Below, one piece after another: positions 17,689 through 26,817 of a DNA stretch of 64,000 nucleotides (its first letter is position 1; the number at the start of each line of letters is the position of its first letter). Under the pieces are notes generated by a model. The model saw nothing but the letters and a program-made list of their open reading frames with translations. It did no database searches and was not told the DNA's origin. Made by a program: the position numbers and the translations under genes. Source of the DNA: Methyloligella sp. (GTDB taxonomy: Bacteria; Pseudomonadota; Alphaproteobacteria; Rhizobiales; HXMU1428-3); contig BQJJ01000002.1 in assembly GCA_021604645.1 (NCBI GenBank), forward strand, positions 248,001 through 312,000, in the 5' to 3' direction.

Positions 17689-20492
17689 GCAACTCAAAAA
17701 TTAAATTTGATCTCAATGGAAAAACAGTAGAAGCCAATGATGGTGAAACCATTTGGGAAGTCGCTAAAAGAGAAGGCATCGCCATCCCTCATCTTTGCCA
17801 TAAGCCAAAACCAGGCTACAGACCAGATGGTAATTGCAGAGCCTGCATGGTTGAAATCGAAGGTGAAAGAGTGCTCGCTGCATCATGTATTCGCACCCCT
17901 TCAGAAAACATGAAAGTTACCACAACAACCGAGCGCGCTAAAAAAGCACGCGAGATGGTCATCGAACTTTTAGTGGCAGATCAACCCGAACAAAATTCAT
18001 CTCCAGATCAAAGCTCACATTTCTGGGAAATGGCAAAGGCTCAAAATATAAGCCAAAGTCGTTTTCCCAAAAATGGTGATATCAAACCCGATATGTCCCA
18101 TCCCGCAATGGCTGTCCAGTTAGATGCCTGCATACATTGCAACCTTTGCCAAAGGGCGTGCCGTGAAGTTCAGGTCAATGATGTGATCGGCCTTGGTAAT
18201 CGCGGCAAAGAAAGCGAAGTGTTCTTTGACTTTAACGACCCTATGAATGACAGCACATGTGTTGCATGCGGTGAGTGTGTAGAAGCCTGCCCAACCGGCG
18301 CGCTAATGCCCAAAACCGCCATCGATATTACAACCGGCATTGGCACAAAAGAAACCTCTAAAGAAGTCGCATCTGTTTGCCCGTTTTGCGGTGTTGGTTG
18401 TCAGTTAAATTATAAAGTTGAAGATAACAAGATCATTCACGTTGAAGGTCGGGATGGCCCTGCGAATGAAAACCGCCTTTGTGTAAAGGGGCGCTTTGGT
18501 TTCGACTATATCCACTCTCCTGAGCGATTAACAACAGCCCTCATTCGCAAAGACGGGGCGCCAAAAGGCCTGAATGTAGACCCCGCAAATGTCCACACTC
18601 ATTTTAGAAAAGCCACCATCGAAGAAGCTCTGGAATTTGCCGCAAACGGCATGGCAAAAGCTGCAAAAGATCACGGTGATGAAGCGGTTGCTGGTTTCGG
18701 CTCAGCAAAATGCTCAAACGAAGAAGCTTATCTATTTCAAAAGCTTATCCGAGAGCGTTTCCGTCATAACCATGTTGATCATTGCACTCGTCTTTGTCAC
18801 GCCTCATCAGTAGCCGCTTTAATGGAAGGCATCGGCTCGGGAGCAGTTACAGCAACATTCAATGAAGCCCTAAACTCAGATCTTATCCTTCTGATAGGTT
18901 CAAACCCAACCGCAAACCATCCCGTTGCAGCAACCTACTTCAAACAAGCCGTTAAAAACGGAACGAAAATGATGATCATGGACCCAAGGGCCCAGCAACT
19001 CACTCATCATGCCGAGCATTTCTTACAATTTCGCCCAGGTTCAGATGTCCATCTGCTCAATGCCATGTTAAATGTGATTATCACAGAAGACCTTTACGAC
19101 AAGCAATTTGTTCAAGGCAGAACAGATAACTTTGAAGCCGTGAAAGATCATGTCGCAACATTCACCCCGGAAGCTATGTCAGAACTTTGCGGGATCGAAC
19201 CTGAAATGATTAGAACAGCTGCCAGAGCTTATGCCTCAGCTGAGCGGGCAATTATCTTTTGGGGAATGGGCGTATCACAGCATGTCCATGGTACAGATAA
19301 TGTTAGATGTCTCATATCTCTCGCCATGCTCACTGGCCATATCGGCAGACCTGGCACTGGCCTCCACCCTTTACGAGGGCAAAACAACGTGCAAGGCGCA
19401 TCAGACGCAGGCTTAATCCCAATGGTTCTCCCAGATTATCAACGCGTCGATGATGCTGAAGTGAGAGCAAAATATGAAGCCGCGTGGGGCTTTCCCATAA
19501 ACCCAACCCCTGGTTTAACCGTCGTTGAGATCATTGAAGCCATTTATAATAGAAACATCAGATCGATGTACATTCACGGTGAAAACCCAGCCATGTCAGA
19601 CCCTGACGTCGACCATGCGAGGGCGGCCCTTGCAAAATTGGATCATCTTGTAGTCCAAGACATATTTCTAACCGAGACAGCCATGTTTGCTGACGTCGTC
19701 TTACCGGCAACAGCCTGGCCAGAAAAAGATGGAACAGTTACAAACACCAACAGACAAGTTCAAATGGGACGAAAAGCTGTCAATGCCCCAGGGGAGGCCA
19801 AAGAAGACTGGCAGCTCATCCAATTAATAGCCAGGCATCTTGGCCTTGATTGGAACTATGCACATCCAAAAGAAATTTACACCGAAATGGCAGATCTAAT
19901 GCCATCTCTTGAAAACATCACCTGGGATCGCCTGATGAGCCAAGATGCTGTCACCTACCCCTCTGACGGACCAAATCATCCTGGACACGCTGTTGTGTTT
20001 GCAGATCGTTTCCCGACAGAAACAGGACGAGCCAAACTCGTCCCAACAGCTTCATCTGATCCAAGTGAACAACCAGATGATCAATATCCGTTTATCCTCA
20101 CCACTGGCCGCCAATTAGAACACTGGCACACAGGCGCAATGACAAGACGTTCACAAGTTCTAGACGCCATAGAGCCAAGTCCAACCGTGAGCATACACCC
20201 TGAAACCTTAAAATCACTAAAATTAAACCCCGGCGATATGGTGGAAGTTGAAACAAGACGTGGCAAGATCGAGTTAACAGCGCGCGCGGATAAAGGAATG
20301 CAAAGAGATATGATCTTCATTCCATTTGCTTATGTAGAAGCCGCTGCAAATATACTTACCAACCCACAACTTGACCCAATAGGAAAAATTCCTGAATTTA
20401 AATTTTGTGCAGCTAAAATTAGCAATCCAAACCTAAAAGCAAAACAAACCACAACAGACGCAAGCATTTCGGTGACAACCGCAGCAGAATAA
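17685..20492 (+). CDS. NAD-dependent formate dehydrogenase, molybdopterin alpha subunit
   Basis: 935 residues. In order: an N-terminal 2Fe-2S ferredoxin domain (C38, C51, C54, C68), a NuoG-type His/Cys cluster region, two 4Fe-4S motifs (CIHCNLCQRAC and CVACGECVEACPTG), then the Mo-bisMGD domain with its own 4Fe-4S site (CPFCGVGC ... CVKG) and the active-site region VDHCTRLCHASSV, whose Cys is the expected Mo ligand (no selenocysteine). The C-terminal molydopterin-dinucleotide-binding domain (~780-900) includes LTTGRQLEHWHTGAMTRRS. It oxidises formate to CO2, the last step of the pathway here. It overlaps the beta subunit by 4 bases. No fdsC-, fdhD- or fdsD-like gene follows. Confidence 0.95.
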   Translation: MSNSKIKFDLNGKTVEANDGETIWEVAKREGIAIPHLCHKPKPGYRPDGNCRACMVEIEGERVLAASCIRTPSENMKVTTTTERAKKAREMVIELLVADQPEQNSSPDQSSHFWEMAKAQNISQSRFPKNGDIKPDMSHPAMAVQLDACIHCNLCQRACREVQVNDVIGLGNRGKESEVFFDFNDPMNDSTCVACGECVEACPTGALMPKTAIDITTGIGTKETSKEVASVCPFCGVGCQLNYKVEDNKIIHVEGRDGPANENRLCVKGRFGFDYIHSPERLTTALIRKDGAPKGLNVDPANVHTHFRKATIEEALEFAANGMAKAAKDHGDEAVAGFGSAKCSNEEAYLFQKLIRERFRHNHVDHCTRLCHASSVAALMEGIGSGAVTATFNEALNSDLILLIGSNPTANHPVAATYFKQAVKNGTKMMIMDPRAQQLTHHAEHFLQFRPGSDVHLLNAMLNVIITEDLYDKQFVQGRTDNFEAVKDHVATFTPEAMSELCGIEPEMIRTAARAYASAERAIIFWGMGVSQHVHGTDNVRCLISLAMLTGHIGRPGTGLHPLRGQNNVQGASDAGLIPMVLPDYQRVDDAEVRAKYEAAWGFPINPTPGLTVVEIIEAIYNRNIRSMYIHGENPAMSDPDVDHARAALAKLDHLVVQDIFLTETAMFADVVLPATAWPEKDGTVTNTNRQVQMGRKAVNAPGEAKEDWQLIQLIARHLGLDWNYAHPKEIYTEMADLMPSLENITWDRLMSQDAVTYPSDGPNHPGHAVVFADRFPTETGRAKLVPTASSDPSEQPDDQYPFILTTGRQLEHWHTGAMTRRSQVLDAIEPSPTVSIHPETLKSLKLNPGDMVEVETRRGKIELTARADKGMQRDMIFIPFAYVEAAANILTNPQLDPIGKIPEFKFCAAKISNPNLKAKQTTTDASISVTTAAE

Positions 20493-20510
20493 TAAAATAA
20501 CTTTCTTCAA

Positions 20511-20549
20511 AAAAAGAGCGCCTTTATGAATTTAAAGGCGCTCTTTTTT
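20511..20549. terminator. Bidirectional intrinsic terminator between fdh alpha and tpsB-like gene
   Basis: AAAAAGAGCGCCTTTA (20511-20526) pairs with TAAAGGCGCTCTTTTTT. Run of six T on the plus side and A-run on the other, so it can end both the formate dehydrogenase transcript and the convergent transporter transcript. Confidence 0.92.
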
Positions 20550-20577
20550 GTTATTTTCAAATACTAAATTAAGTTAA

Positions 20578-22425
20578 CTATTTTTGATACGCTTCTCTAA
20601 GCATAGAAAGAGGTTGATCAAAACGTAACTCACTCAGCTTATAATTCCGAGAAAGCCTAAAGAAAAACTCAGCATCCTTCGCTTCAGTTAAATCAGCATC
20701 ATCAATAGGAAACGCTGCCGCGATATCAGCTTCAATCCCATAATCAAAATAAAGCCTCGCCCCAAAACCAGCTGAACTTAAAACAGCATCATCAACAAAA
20801 TCATTACTGCGGTCCCAGACTGTGCCAACGTCAGCAAAGCCATAAAGTTGAACACCATTCAACAAACCAAAATCCAAATCGCGGCTATATCTAAGCTCAA
20901 GAGAAGCAGCTGCTCCCCCATCTCCGCTCACAACCCCGCTTTCATAAGCACGGCCAAAGCGCGAGCCACCAAAATAAAATTCCTGCGAAGATAAAAGAGA
21001 ATGACTAGCAAGTTGAATTACACCAGAAAAATAAAGAGACCAATTATCATCAATCACTTGATTGCGAGAAACGTCAGCATAAAACTTCGTAAACTCTCCA
21101 TCCCCATCATAGCGAGAAAGGTCAACGTCCCCCTCATTAGAAACATTCCCGACGTCCAAACCTTGTCTCAAATTCAAATATACAAAGTTCTCACCACCCC
21201 ATTTATCATTTTTATTGAAGCGGAGATAAAAGCTCAGACCATGCAAAGTATCATCAACATAAGTCCCAAAGTCATTCTGCTCCTGATTATTCCGAGCCCA
21301 AATTCCAGCACCCAACCACAGGTTACTTTCTCTCGTACGAAGCAAGTTCCAATTTATATTAACACCGGCATCCAATGTCTTAAATTCAGTATTCGTTAGT
21401 TTGCGATTATCATTTGGCTTTGAAACACTGCCAGATAAAAACGCAGAAAGTGTCATACCATGAACATTAAGAGGTAGATCAATAGAAACAGCCCCAAAAT
21501 TTAATTCGTCCATAGAATCCAAAATTGAAGAATAAGAGAATTGAATACTCTCACCAAAACCAAAAATAGAATTTAAAGCCAAATTTTGATAAGATTGATA
21601 AGGCCCTATCGAGTCACTTCCTCGATTGTCGATATCACTACCAGACCAAACTTGCCATGTCTTAATAAAAATGGTCAGCTCAAAAGCACCGCTCATACCA
21701 CCCTGCTCAACAAGCGAAGTATCTTCCAAACTAACTCCAGGCGCATCACTAATAAGAAGCAAATAACGCTCCAAGTGCGCTTGAGTAAGAGGTTTTGGTT
21801 TCATTAAAGGAGTAGAAAATTTTCGAATACCAAATTGATCTGGATCCCCTCCTTCAAATTTTACATTTGAAATGTACCCTTCAACGATACGAATAACCAA
21901 TCGGCCGCCAGCAACATCTTGAGGAGGAACAATCGCACGAGATAAACTATATCCGGCCTTGTGGTAATGAGAGGTCAAACAATCAGTTAAGTTTGCCAAA
22001 TGTGTCTCATTCACTGTTTTGCGAATAAGTTCAGAATAACAATATGAAAGATCAGAAGTTTTAAAAACAGTCCCACCTTTAAGGGTTACTGAATTAATAA
22101 GTATTTCTAATTGTCCTTGATCAGACTGGGAATATTGTTGCTCTGGCTCTTCATCTGACGAAGCATCTAGTTCATCGACTGAAGGGGGTAAATAATTTGA
22201 AGAAGAAGAATTTTCCTCACTACTTTGATCAAATTTTTCTTGGGCCTGTTTTATAGCACCTTCAGATGTTTTATTCGATTGTGCCATAGCTGGAAAAGAA
22301 AAACAGCAAATAAGAACAACAAACAAAAGCCTTCCTAAACCAACGAAAGGCAGGTTTGAATAATTAACCCCTGAAAAAGCTTCTAAAAGAACAATTTTAA
22401 GTCGTACAACCACAATCAACACCAT
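20578..22425 (-). CDS. ShlB/FhaC/HecB-type (TpsB) outer-membrane transporter
   Basis: Up to 615 residues. A signal peptide lies at ~25-48 (LGRLLFVVLICCFSFPAMAQ), preceded by an atypical long N-terminus, so the true start may be internal. A low-complexity acidic linker (SSEENSSSSNYL, DELDASSDEEPEQQ) precedes POTRA-like domains (~105-245; ILINSVTLKGGTVFKTSDL, VEGYISNVKFEGG) and a 16-strand Omp85-like barrel to the C-terminus. The loop-6 region reads GGSRFGRAYESG. TpsB proteins secrete large beta-helical TpsA proteins; none is encoded in this window. It is divergent from the FecR/CHASE2 pair, 152 bases away. Confidence 0.82.
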   Translation of the reverse strand: MVLIVVVRLKIVLLEAFSGVNYSNLPFVGLGRLLFVVLICCFSFPAMAQSNKTSEGAIKQAQEKFDQSSEENSSSSNYLPPSVDELDASSDEEPEQQYSQSDQGQLEILINSVTLKGGTVFKTSDLSYCYSELIRKTVNETHLANLTDCLTSHYHKAGYSLSRAIVPPQDVAGGRLVIRIVEGYISNVKFEGGDPDQFGIRKFSTPLMKPKPLTQAHLERYLLLISDAPGVSLEDTSLVEQGGMSGAFELTIFIKTWQVWSGSDIDNRGSDSIGPYQSYQNLALNSIFGFGESIQFSYSSILDSMDELNFGAVSIDLPLNVHGMTLSAFLSGSVSKPNDNRKLTNTEFKTLDAGVNINWNLLRTRESNLWLGAGIWARNNQEQNDFGTYVDDTLHGLSFYLRFNKNDKWGGENFVYLNLRQGLDVGNVSNEGDVDLSRYDGDGEFTKFYADVSRNQVIDDNWSLYFSGVIQLASHSLLSSQEFYFGGSRFGRAYESGVVSGDGGAAASLELRYSRDLDFGLLNGVQLYGFADVGTVWDRSNDFVDDAVLSSAGFGARLYFDYGIEADIAAAFPIDDADLTEAKDAEFFFRLSRNYKLSELRFDQPLSMLREAYQK

Positions 22426-22577
22426 TTCACTAGTACTCGTGATTAAATAGTGAAGCTTTATGGTTAATGAACCGCTAAACCTTTTGATAAAATTGCAAAA
22501 TCTCTAATAAAGCTAATTTAAAACATTTTGAGTATTGTCTTCAGTGAATATTAGAAAATAAGAAATGAGACAGTATT

Positions 22578-23831
22578 ATGCGTAAGTTTTTCAGCCAAAT
22601 CATCACTCTTCCATTTTTATTTATTTCTCTATCTCTAATGCTAGCTAACCAGGCAAATGCATCTGAATGGCATGTTCAAAAAATGAGTGGCGATGTTTGG
22701 GTTGAAACGAATAAACCAACAAAAATCGCTTTAACAAAAGATACTGTCTTACAAAATGGCGATAAAATAAAAACAGGCCCAAATGGTCGTGTCTTACTGA
22801 AGCGTAATAAAGAAACAATATTAGTTTCACCAAATTCATTGATTGGTCTTCCAGAAAAATCAGCTGAGAAGGGTAAAACCATCATCCTTCAACAAATGGG
22901 TGAAATCCTCTTAGATGTTGAAAAAAGAAATGTAAAACATTTCGAAGTCTCAACACCCTACCTCGCTGCTGTCGTAAAAGGCACTCAATTTCGCGTAACC
23001 GTCGATGAAAAAGGCTCAAGAGTAAATGTTCTTCGCGGCAAAGTAGAAGTCTCTGATTTTAAAACTGGTCAGTTCGTTTTGGTAAAACCAGGACAAACAG
23101 CACTTGTTCACACGTCACAAAAACAAGGTAATGCTTCAGGTCTAATCTTAAAAGGTGCCGGTGATAAAGCGGCAATCCAAAAAGGCAGCCCGAAAAAACA
23201 AAGAGTGGCACCACTCAAATCTAGACAATTTCAAGCGCTCAAAAATAAATCTCAAGTTACTAAATTAAAAAAGAAAAATGAAAAAGCGAGTTCGGCAAAG
23301 ATTAAAACAGCCAAAAGTTTTAAAAATGCGAACAAAGCTTTGAAAATCAAATCACAAAAATTAAAACTCACCAATAAGTCTTTAAAAAAATCAAAAACAA
23401 AGAAATTATCAAAATCTCGATTTAAAAAAGCCCGTGTTAAAAAAATGAGAATTGGCAGAGCAATTGGTCAAGTTAAATTAGACGTTTTCAAATCAACAAA
23501 CGGATTAAGCCGTTCTAATAAATTTGCGAACCTTTCTAACAAACGACAGAAGAAGAAAAAATCTAAAGCCACTTTTTGGAATAAAACCAACGGACAAAAT
23601 AATAAGACCATTTCATCAAGCGTAACCCAGGGCAATTCTGTTGCGAGCAATAATGGCAACAACGGAAATGGCAATGGAAACAGCGGTAATAATGGCAACG
23701 GAAATGGTAATAGCGGCAATAACGGAAATGGCAACAACGGTAACGGCAACGGCAATGGCAACGGCAATGGCAATGGCAATGGCAATGGCAATGGCAATGG
23801 CAACAACGGAAATGGAAATGGCAATAACTAA
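22578..23831 (+). CDS. FecR-domain periplasmic protein with C-terminal Asn-Gly repeats
   Basis: 417 residues. Signal peptide 1-29 (ending QANA-SEW), then a FecR domain (~30-190: VQKMSGDVWVETN, LQNGDKIKTGPNGRVLL, VSTPYLAAVVKGTQFRVTV, VLRGKVEVSDF, VLVKPGQTALV). Residues ~200-330 are very Lys-rich and helical. From ~357 to the end the chain is almost pure Asn/Gly with a few Ser, encoded by GGCAAT/GGCAAC hexamers at 23651-23828. The FecR domain here is not attached to a sigma-factor system; such proteins often accompany CHASE2 sensors. The kinase gene follows 73 bases downstream, so they are probably one operon. The Asn-Gly tail could be a flexible spacer or surface region. Confidence 0.85.
   Translation: MRKFFSQIITLPFLFISLSLMLANQANASEWHVQKMSGDVWVETNKPTKIALTKDTVLQNGDKIKTGPNGRVLLKRNKETILVSPNSLIGLPEKSAEKGKTIILQQMGEILLDVEKRNVKHFEVSTPYLAAVVKGTQFRVTVDEKGSRVNVLRGKVEVSDFKTGQFVLVKPGQTALVHTSQKQGNASGLILKGAGDKAAIQKGSPKKQRVAPLKSRQFQALKNKSQVTKLKKKNEKASSAKIKTAKSFKNANKALKIKSQKLKLTNKSLKKSKTKKLSKSRFKKARVKKMRIGRAIGQVKLDVFKSTNGLSRSNKFANLSNKRQKKKKSKATFWNKTNGQNNKTISSSVTQGNSVASNNGNNGNGNGNSGNNGNGNGNSGNNGNGNNGNGNGNGNGNGNGNGNGNGNGNNGNGNGNN
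23651..23828 (+). repeat. Hexanucleotide tandem repeat (GGCAAY)n inside the FecR-protein gene
   Basis: Near-perfect 6-base units encode alternating Asn-Gly. The longest uninterrupted stretch is about 23750-23810. Slippage changes length in whole codon pairs, so the reading frame survives; copy number may vary between strains. Confidence 0.9.
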
Positions 23832-23904
23832 TAAACGCCATTACATTTAAAAACTAATCTTTGCATCAAAACGACAAACAAACAGAAAAAGCTAATACAA
23901 TACC

Positions 23905-26232
23905 ATGAAAAAACTAGTTCCACATATAGGTGTATTCTGTTTTGTTCTTGTATTCGCACTAACAGGCCTTAGTGAAGAAATTAGCCACAAGCTAACCGAG
24001 CTCCGCTTTAAACTGTTCCCGCACCAAGCCACAGGTAAAGTTGTGCTTGTCGCAATTGATGCAAAGTCAATCCAGGAAACAGCGAAGTGGCCTTGGCCAA
24101 GATCACTGCATGCAAAACTAATTGAAAAACTCACTGATGCTGGCGCAACAGATATTGCTTTTGACATCGACTTCAGCGCAAGAACCACTGCAAAAGAAGA
24201 CAAAGCTCTTCTTAAAGCCTTAATCGCAGCCAAAGGCTCGATCATTTTACCGAGTTTCAAACAATCTCAAAAACAAAGTAACTTACACGAACATTCTCAT
24301 GACCACGATCATACCACTGGTCACGAAACTCATACCATCTATACAAACCCACTTCCCATGTATCTGGATCATTCCTGGAGAGCCAGTGTCAATATTTTCT
24401 CAACGCGCAACGGCCTCGTTCATGATATCCCTTACGGCCACATGCAAGGCGAAGAATTCATACCGTCTCTATCTTCAATCCTTGCTGGCATCTATCAACA
24501 AGAAAACAAAGATTTTCATATCGATTACAGCATCCAGGCAAATACCATTCCAACGGTCTCTTATGTTGACGTACTCAATAACAAAGTTAGAAAAGAATTC
24601 TTTAAAGGCAAAAAAGTCATCATCGGTGCCACAGCAACGGAATTAGGTGATCATTTCATTGTTCCCTCACAAGGAATAATCTCAGGCCCCTCACTTCAAG
24701 TTTTAGCGACAGAAACCTTATTGCAAAATCGCCAGCTCGTGCACACGAGTTTTGAAACAACACTACTAACAACAATTATTTTTGCCGTCTTTATATTCTG
24801 GCTCACTTTAAAAGTGGACCTTGCAAACCGCCTTTATACGTTTGTCTTAGCAAGTGTATCAATTGAAATCATCGCACTGTACCTTCATCTAAACACAAGC
24901 TTGATGATCGACACTTCACTCATGCACCTTTGTGTGGCTGGCTATTTGGTCGTTGCTTTGTTGAAAGAAATTGATTTCAAAAACATGCTCACTCAACACT
25001 CACAACAAGAACTAGAAAATAAGAAAAAAATATTCGAGCAGGTTTTTAAAGATAGCTTCACAAGCACAATCATCACAGACAAAAAAGGCAAAGTTCATTT
25101 CATCAATGTAAAAGCTCTAAAGCTTTTAAACCTGGAAAATGAGAAAAATTTAACTGGTAAGCATTTCAGTGAAATTCTACCTTTAGATATTGTCAACTCA
25201 ACTAATCAATTAGTAGAGCAACAAGTCAATGACACCACTCTTCACTTCTCAAGTCACACAGAAATTGAGACGCATGAAGATACAACCAAACATATTGAAT
25301 ACATCATCTCATTGTCCGTTTTAAAAGACATAAAAAACAACGAGCAAGAAAAGATTATCACATTTACTTTCCAGGATATCACAGCAAAACAACAAGCCGA
25401 GCTTGCTCAAAAAGAAGCAACCATCGCTGCGATAAATGCCAATAAAGCAAAAACAGAATTCCTAACAACCATGAGCCATGAGTTAAGAACACCACTTAAT
25501 TCTATTCTTGGTTTTTCAGAAATCATTCAAAACCAATCGCTCGGTCCAGATCAAATGGACAAATATATCGATTTTGCAAGCGATATCCAAAACAGTGGGC
25601 GACAATTATTAAAAGTCGTCAATGACATTCTTGAAGTCACAAAAATGGAATCAGGCTCTATTCAACTCCATGAAGAAAAATGCGACCTGGTCGACATCAT
25701 AGAAGACGCAATTGAAGAAACATCTTATCAATTCAAAGGCCAGTCTTTAAACATCACCTTTGAACATAATCAGCAAATTCCAGGACTATTGGCAGACGCT
25801 AACTTATGTAAGAAAACCTTTAGTGCCATCATATCCAATGCAATTAAATTCTCTCCAACGAATGAAGAAATTAAAATTGCTGTTTCTGAAAATTCCAAGG
25901 GAGAAGTCTGCATCTCAATCGCAGACAAGGGAGATGGCATCAGTAAAAATGAAATTGAAAATATTTTCAAACCCTTCTACCAGGTAGATAGTTCCAGAGG
26001 CCGTCATTATGAAGGAACAGGCCTTGGCCTCACAACAGCAAATGCCTACATCAATCTGCACAGAGGCAGTATTAAAGTGGATAGCGCTCTAAGCAAAGGC
26101 ACGGTAATGCACATCATATTCCCTAAAAACCGTACAATCGAAAATCCCGATACAATCATAAATTTAAACAAACAAGATCAAAATTCAAATCAAGAAAAAA
26201 CAGCAACACTAAAACAAATTATGCAAGCCTAA
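23905..26232 (+). CDS. CHASE2-PAS sensor histidine kinase with a His-rich sensor loop
   Basis: 775 residues. An N-terminal membrane segment (~8-23), a periplasmic CHASE2 domain (~25-285; VVLVAIDAKSIQ, WPWPRSLHAKLIEKLTDAGATDIAFDIDF), three membrane segments (~288-350), a PAS domain (~375-490), HisKA with H525 in SHELRTPLN, and HATPase with N-box NAIKFSP, DKGDGI and GTGLGL. It is a complete kinase without a receiver; no response regulator gene is nearby. Unusual is the loop at residues 128-143, HEHSHDHDHTTGHETH, with nine His in 16 positions inside the CHASE2 domain, which looks like a divalent-metal-binding site. It probably forms an operon with the FecR protein. Confidence 0.9.
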   Translation: MKKLVPHIGVFCFVLVFALTGLSEEISHKLTELRFKLFPHQATGKVVLVAIDAKSIQETAKWPWPRSLHAKLIEKLTDAGATDIAFDIDFSARTTAKEDKALLKALIAAKGSIILPSFKQSQKQSNLHEHSHDHDHTTGHETHTIYTNPLPMYLDHSWRASVNIFSTRNGLVHDIPYGHMQGEEFIPSLSSILAGIYQQENKDFHIDYSIQANTIPTVSYVDVLNNKVRKEFFKGKKVIIGATATELGDHFIVPSQGIISGPSLQVLATETLLQNRQLVHTSFETTLLTTIIFAVFIFWLTLKVDLANRLYTFVLASVSIEIIALYLHLNTSLMIDTSLMHLCVAGYLVVALLKEIDFKNMLTQHSQQELENKKKIFEQVFKDSFTSTIITDKKGKVHFINVKALKLLNLENEKNLTGKHFSEILPLDIVNSTNQLVEQQVNDTTLHFSSHTEIETHEDTTKHIEYIISLSVLKDIKNNEQEKIITFTFQDITAKQQAELAQKEATIAAINANKAKTEFLTTMSHELRTPLNSILGFSEIIQNQSLGPDQMDKYIDFASDIQNSGRQLLKVVNDILEVTKMESGSIQLHEEKCDLVDIIEDAIEETSYQFKGQSLNITFEHNQQIPGLLADANLCKKTFSAIISNAIKFSPTNEEIKIAVSENSKGEVCISIADKGDGISKNEIENIFKPFYQVDSSRGRHYEGTGLGLTTANAYINLHRGSIKVDSALSKGTVMHIIFPKNRTIENPDTIINLNKQDQNSNQEKTATLKQIMQA

Positions 26233-26272
26233 AAGAGATCCGTTAATTCACTAGAATTTGTAACCAATTGAC

Positions 26273-26318
26273 AAGGGGAGCCCCTTGCGGTGCATTGCTG
26301 AAGATGCAATATTACAAC
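26273..26318. repeat. Small palindromic intergenic sequence after the CHASE2 kinase
   Basis: AAGGGGAGCCCCTT (26273-26286) is a near-perfect palindrome, followed by TGCGGTGCATT...GATGCAATATT, a second small hairpin. It resembles the REP-like family loosely (TGCGG followed by a GC-rich hairpin) but lacks the GTGG and TGAAGC parts. It could serve as a terminator for the operon. Confidence 0.35.
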
Positions 26319-26364
26319 GATCTAAATTTTATTTCATTTTTACTTTTGATTGTAACAAACACCT

Positions 26365-26817
26365 ATGAGTGACCTCGATAAAAAAAATTGCTGCTCAAAT
26401 TATCGTTCAGAATGCCCATTATCTTGTGTTCTAGAGCTATTGGGAGACAAATGGACACTCTTAATAATAAGGGATGTTTTAACAGGTAAACACCGCTACG
26501 GAGATTTTGAAAAATCACCCGAACAAATCCCAACAAACATCCTCGCTGAACGGCTAAAACGCCTTGTGAGGGAAGAAATAATGGAAAAAGTCTGTTATCA
26601 ACAACGTCCCCCTAGATTTGCCTATAAATTAACCCCCAAAGGGGCAGACCTCATAGAAATTTTGAAGCACCTCACATTATGGGGTGTCAAATATGAAGTT
26701 GGAATGGGCAAACCTCCTGAAAAATTATGGAACCTAAATTCCAAAGACATACTCAAAAATCAAGAAACAACCATTTCAAAATTGCTAATAAATAAAGGTC
26801 AAACGAGTGACGCATAA
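26365..26817 (+). CDS. HxlR-family transcriptional regulator
   Basis: 150 residues with one winged-helix HxlR domain (~15-110): CPLSCVLELLGDKWTLLIIRD, the YGDFEKSPEQIPTNILAERLKRL recognition region and PPRFAYKLTPKGADL. HxlR proteins act as dimers, many sensing aldehydes or redox state. Four Cys in the first 22 residues (NCCSNYRSECPLSC) make a thiol-based sensor plausible. The 3' end overlaps the start of the RNA methyltransferase gene by 11 bases, so the two are translationally coupled. Confidence 0.88.
   Translation: MSDLDKKNCCSNYRSECPLSCVLELLGDKWTLLIIRDVLTGKHRYGDFEKSPEQIPTNILAERLKRLVREEIMEKVCYQQRPPRFAYKLTPKGADLIEILKHLTLWGVKYEVGMGKPPEKLWNLNSKDILKNQETTISKLLINKGQTSDA

Noticed and set aside
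23651..23828. Short regular repeats resembling a CRISPR array
   Set aside because: The 6-base unit is coding, in frame and has no spacers.
23468..23841. Pro/Leu-rich and Cys/His-rich frames antisense to the FecR-protein gene
   Set aside because: These are products of the hexanucleotide repeat read in other frames.
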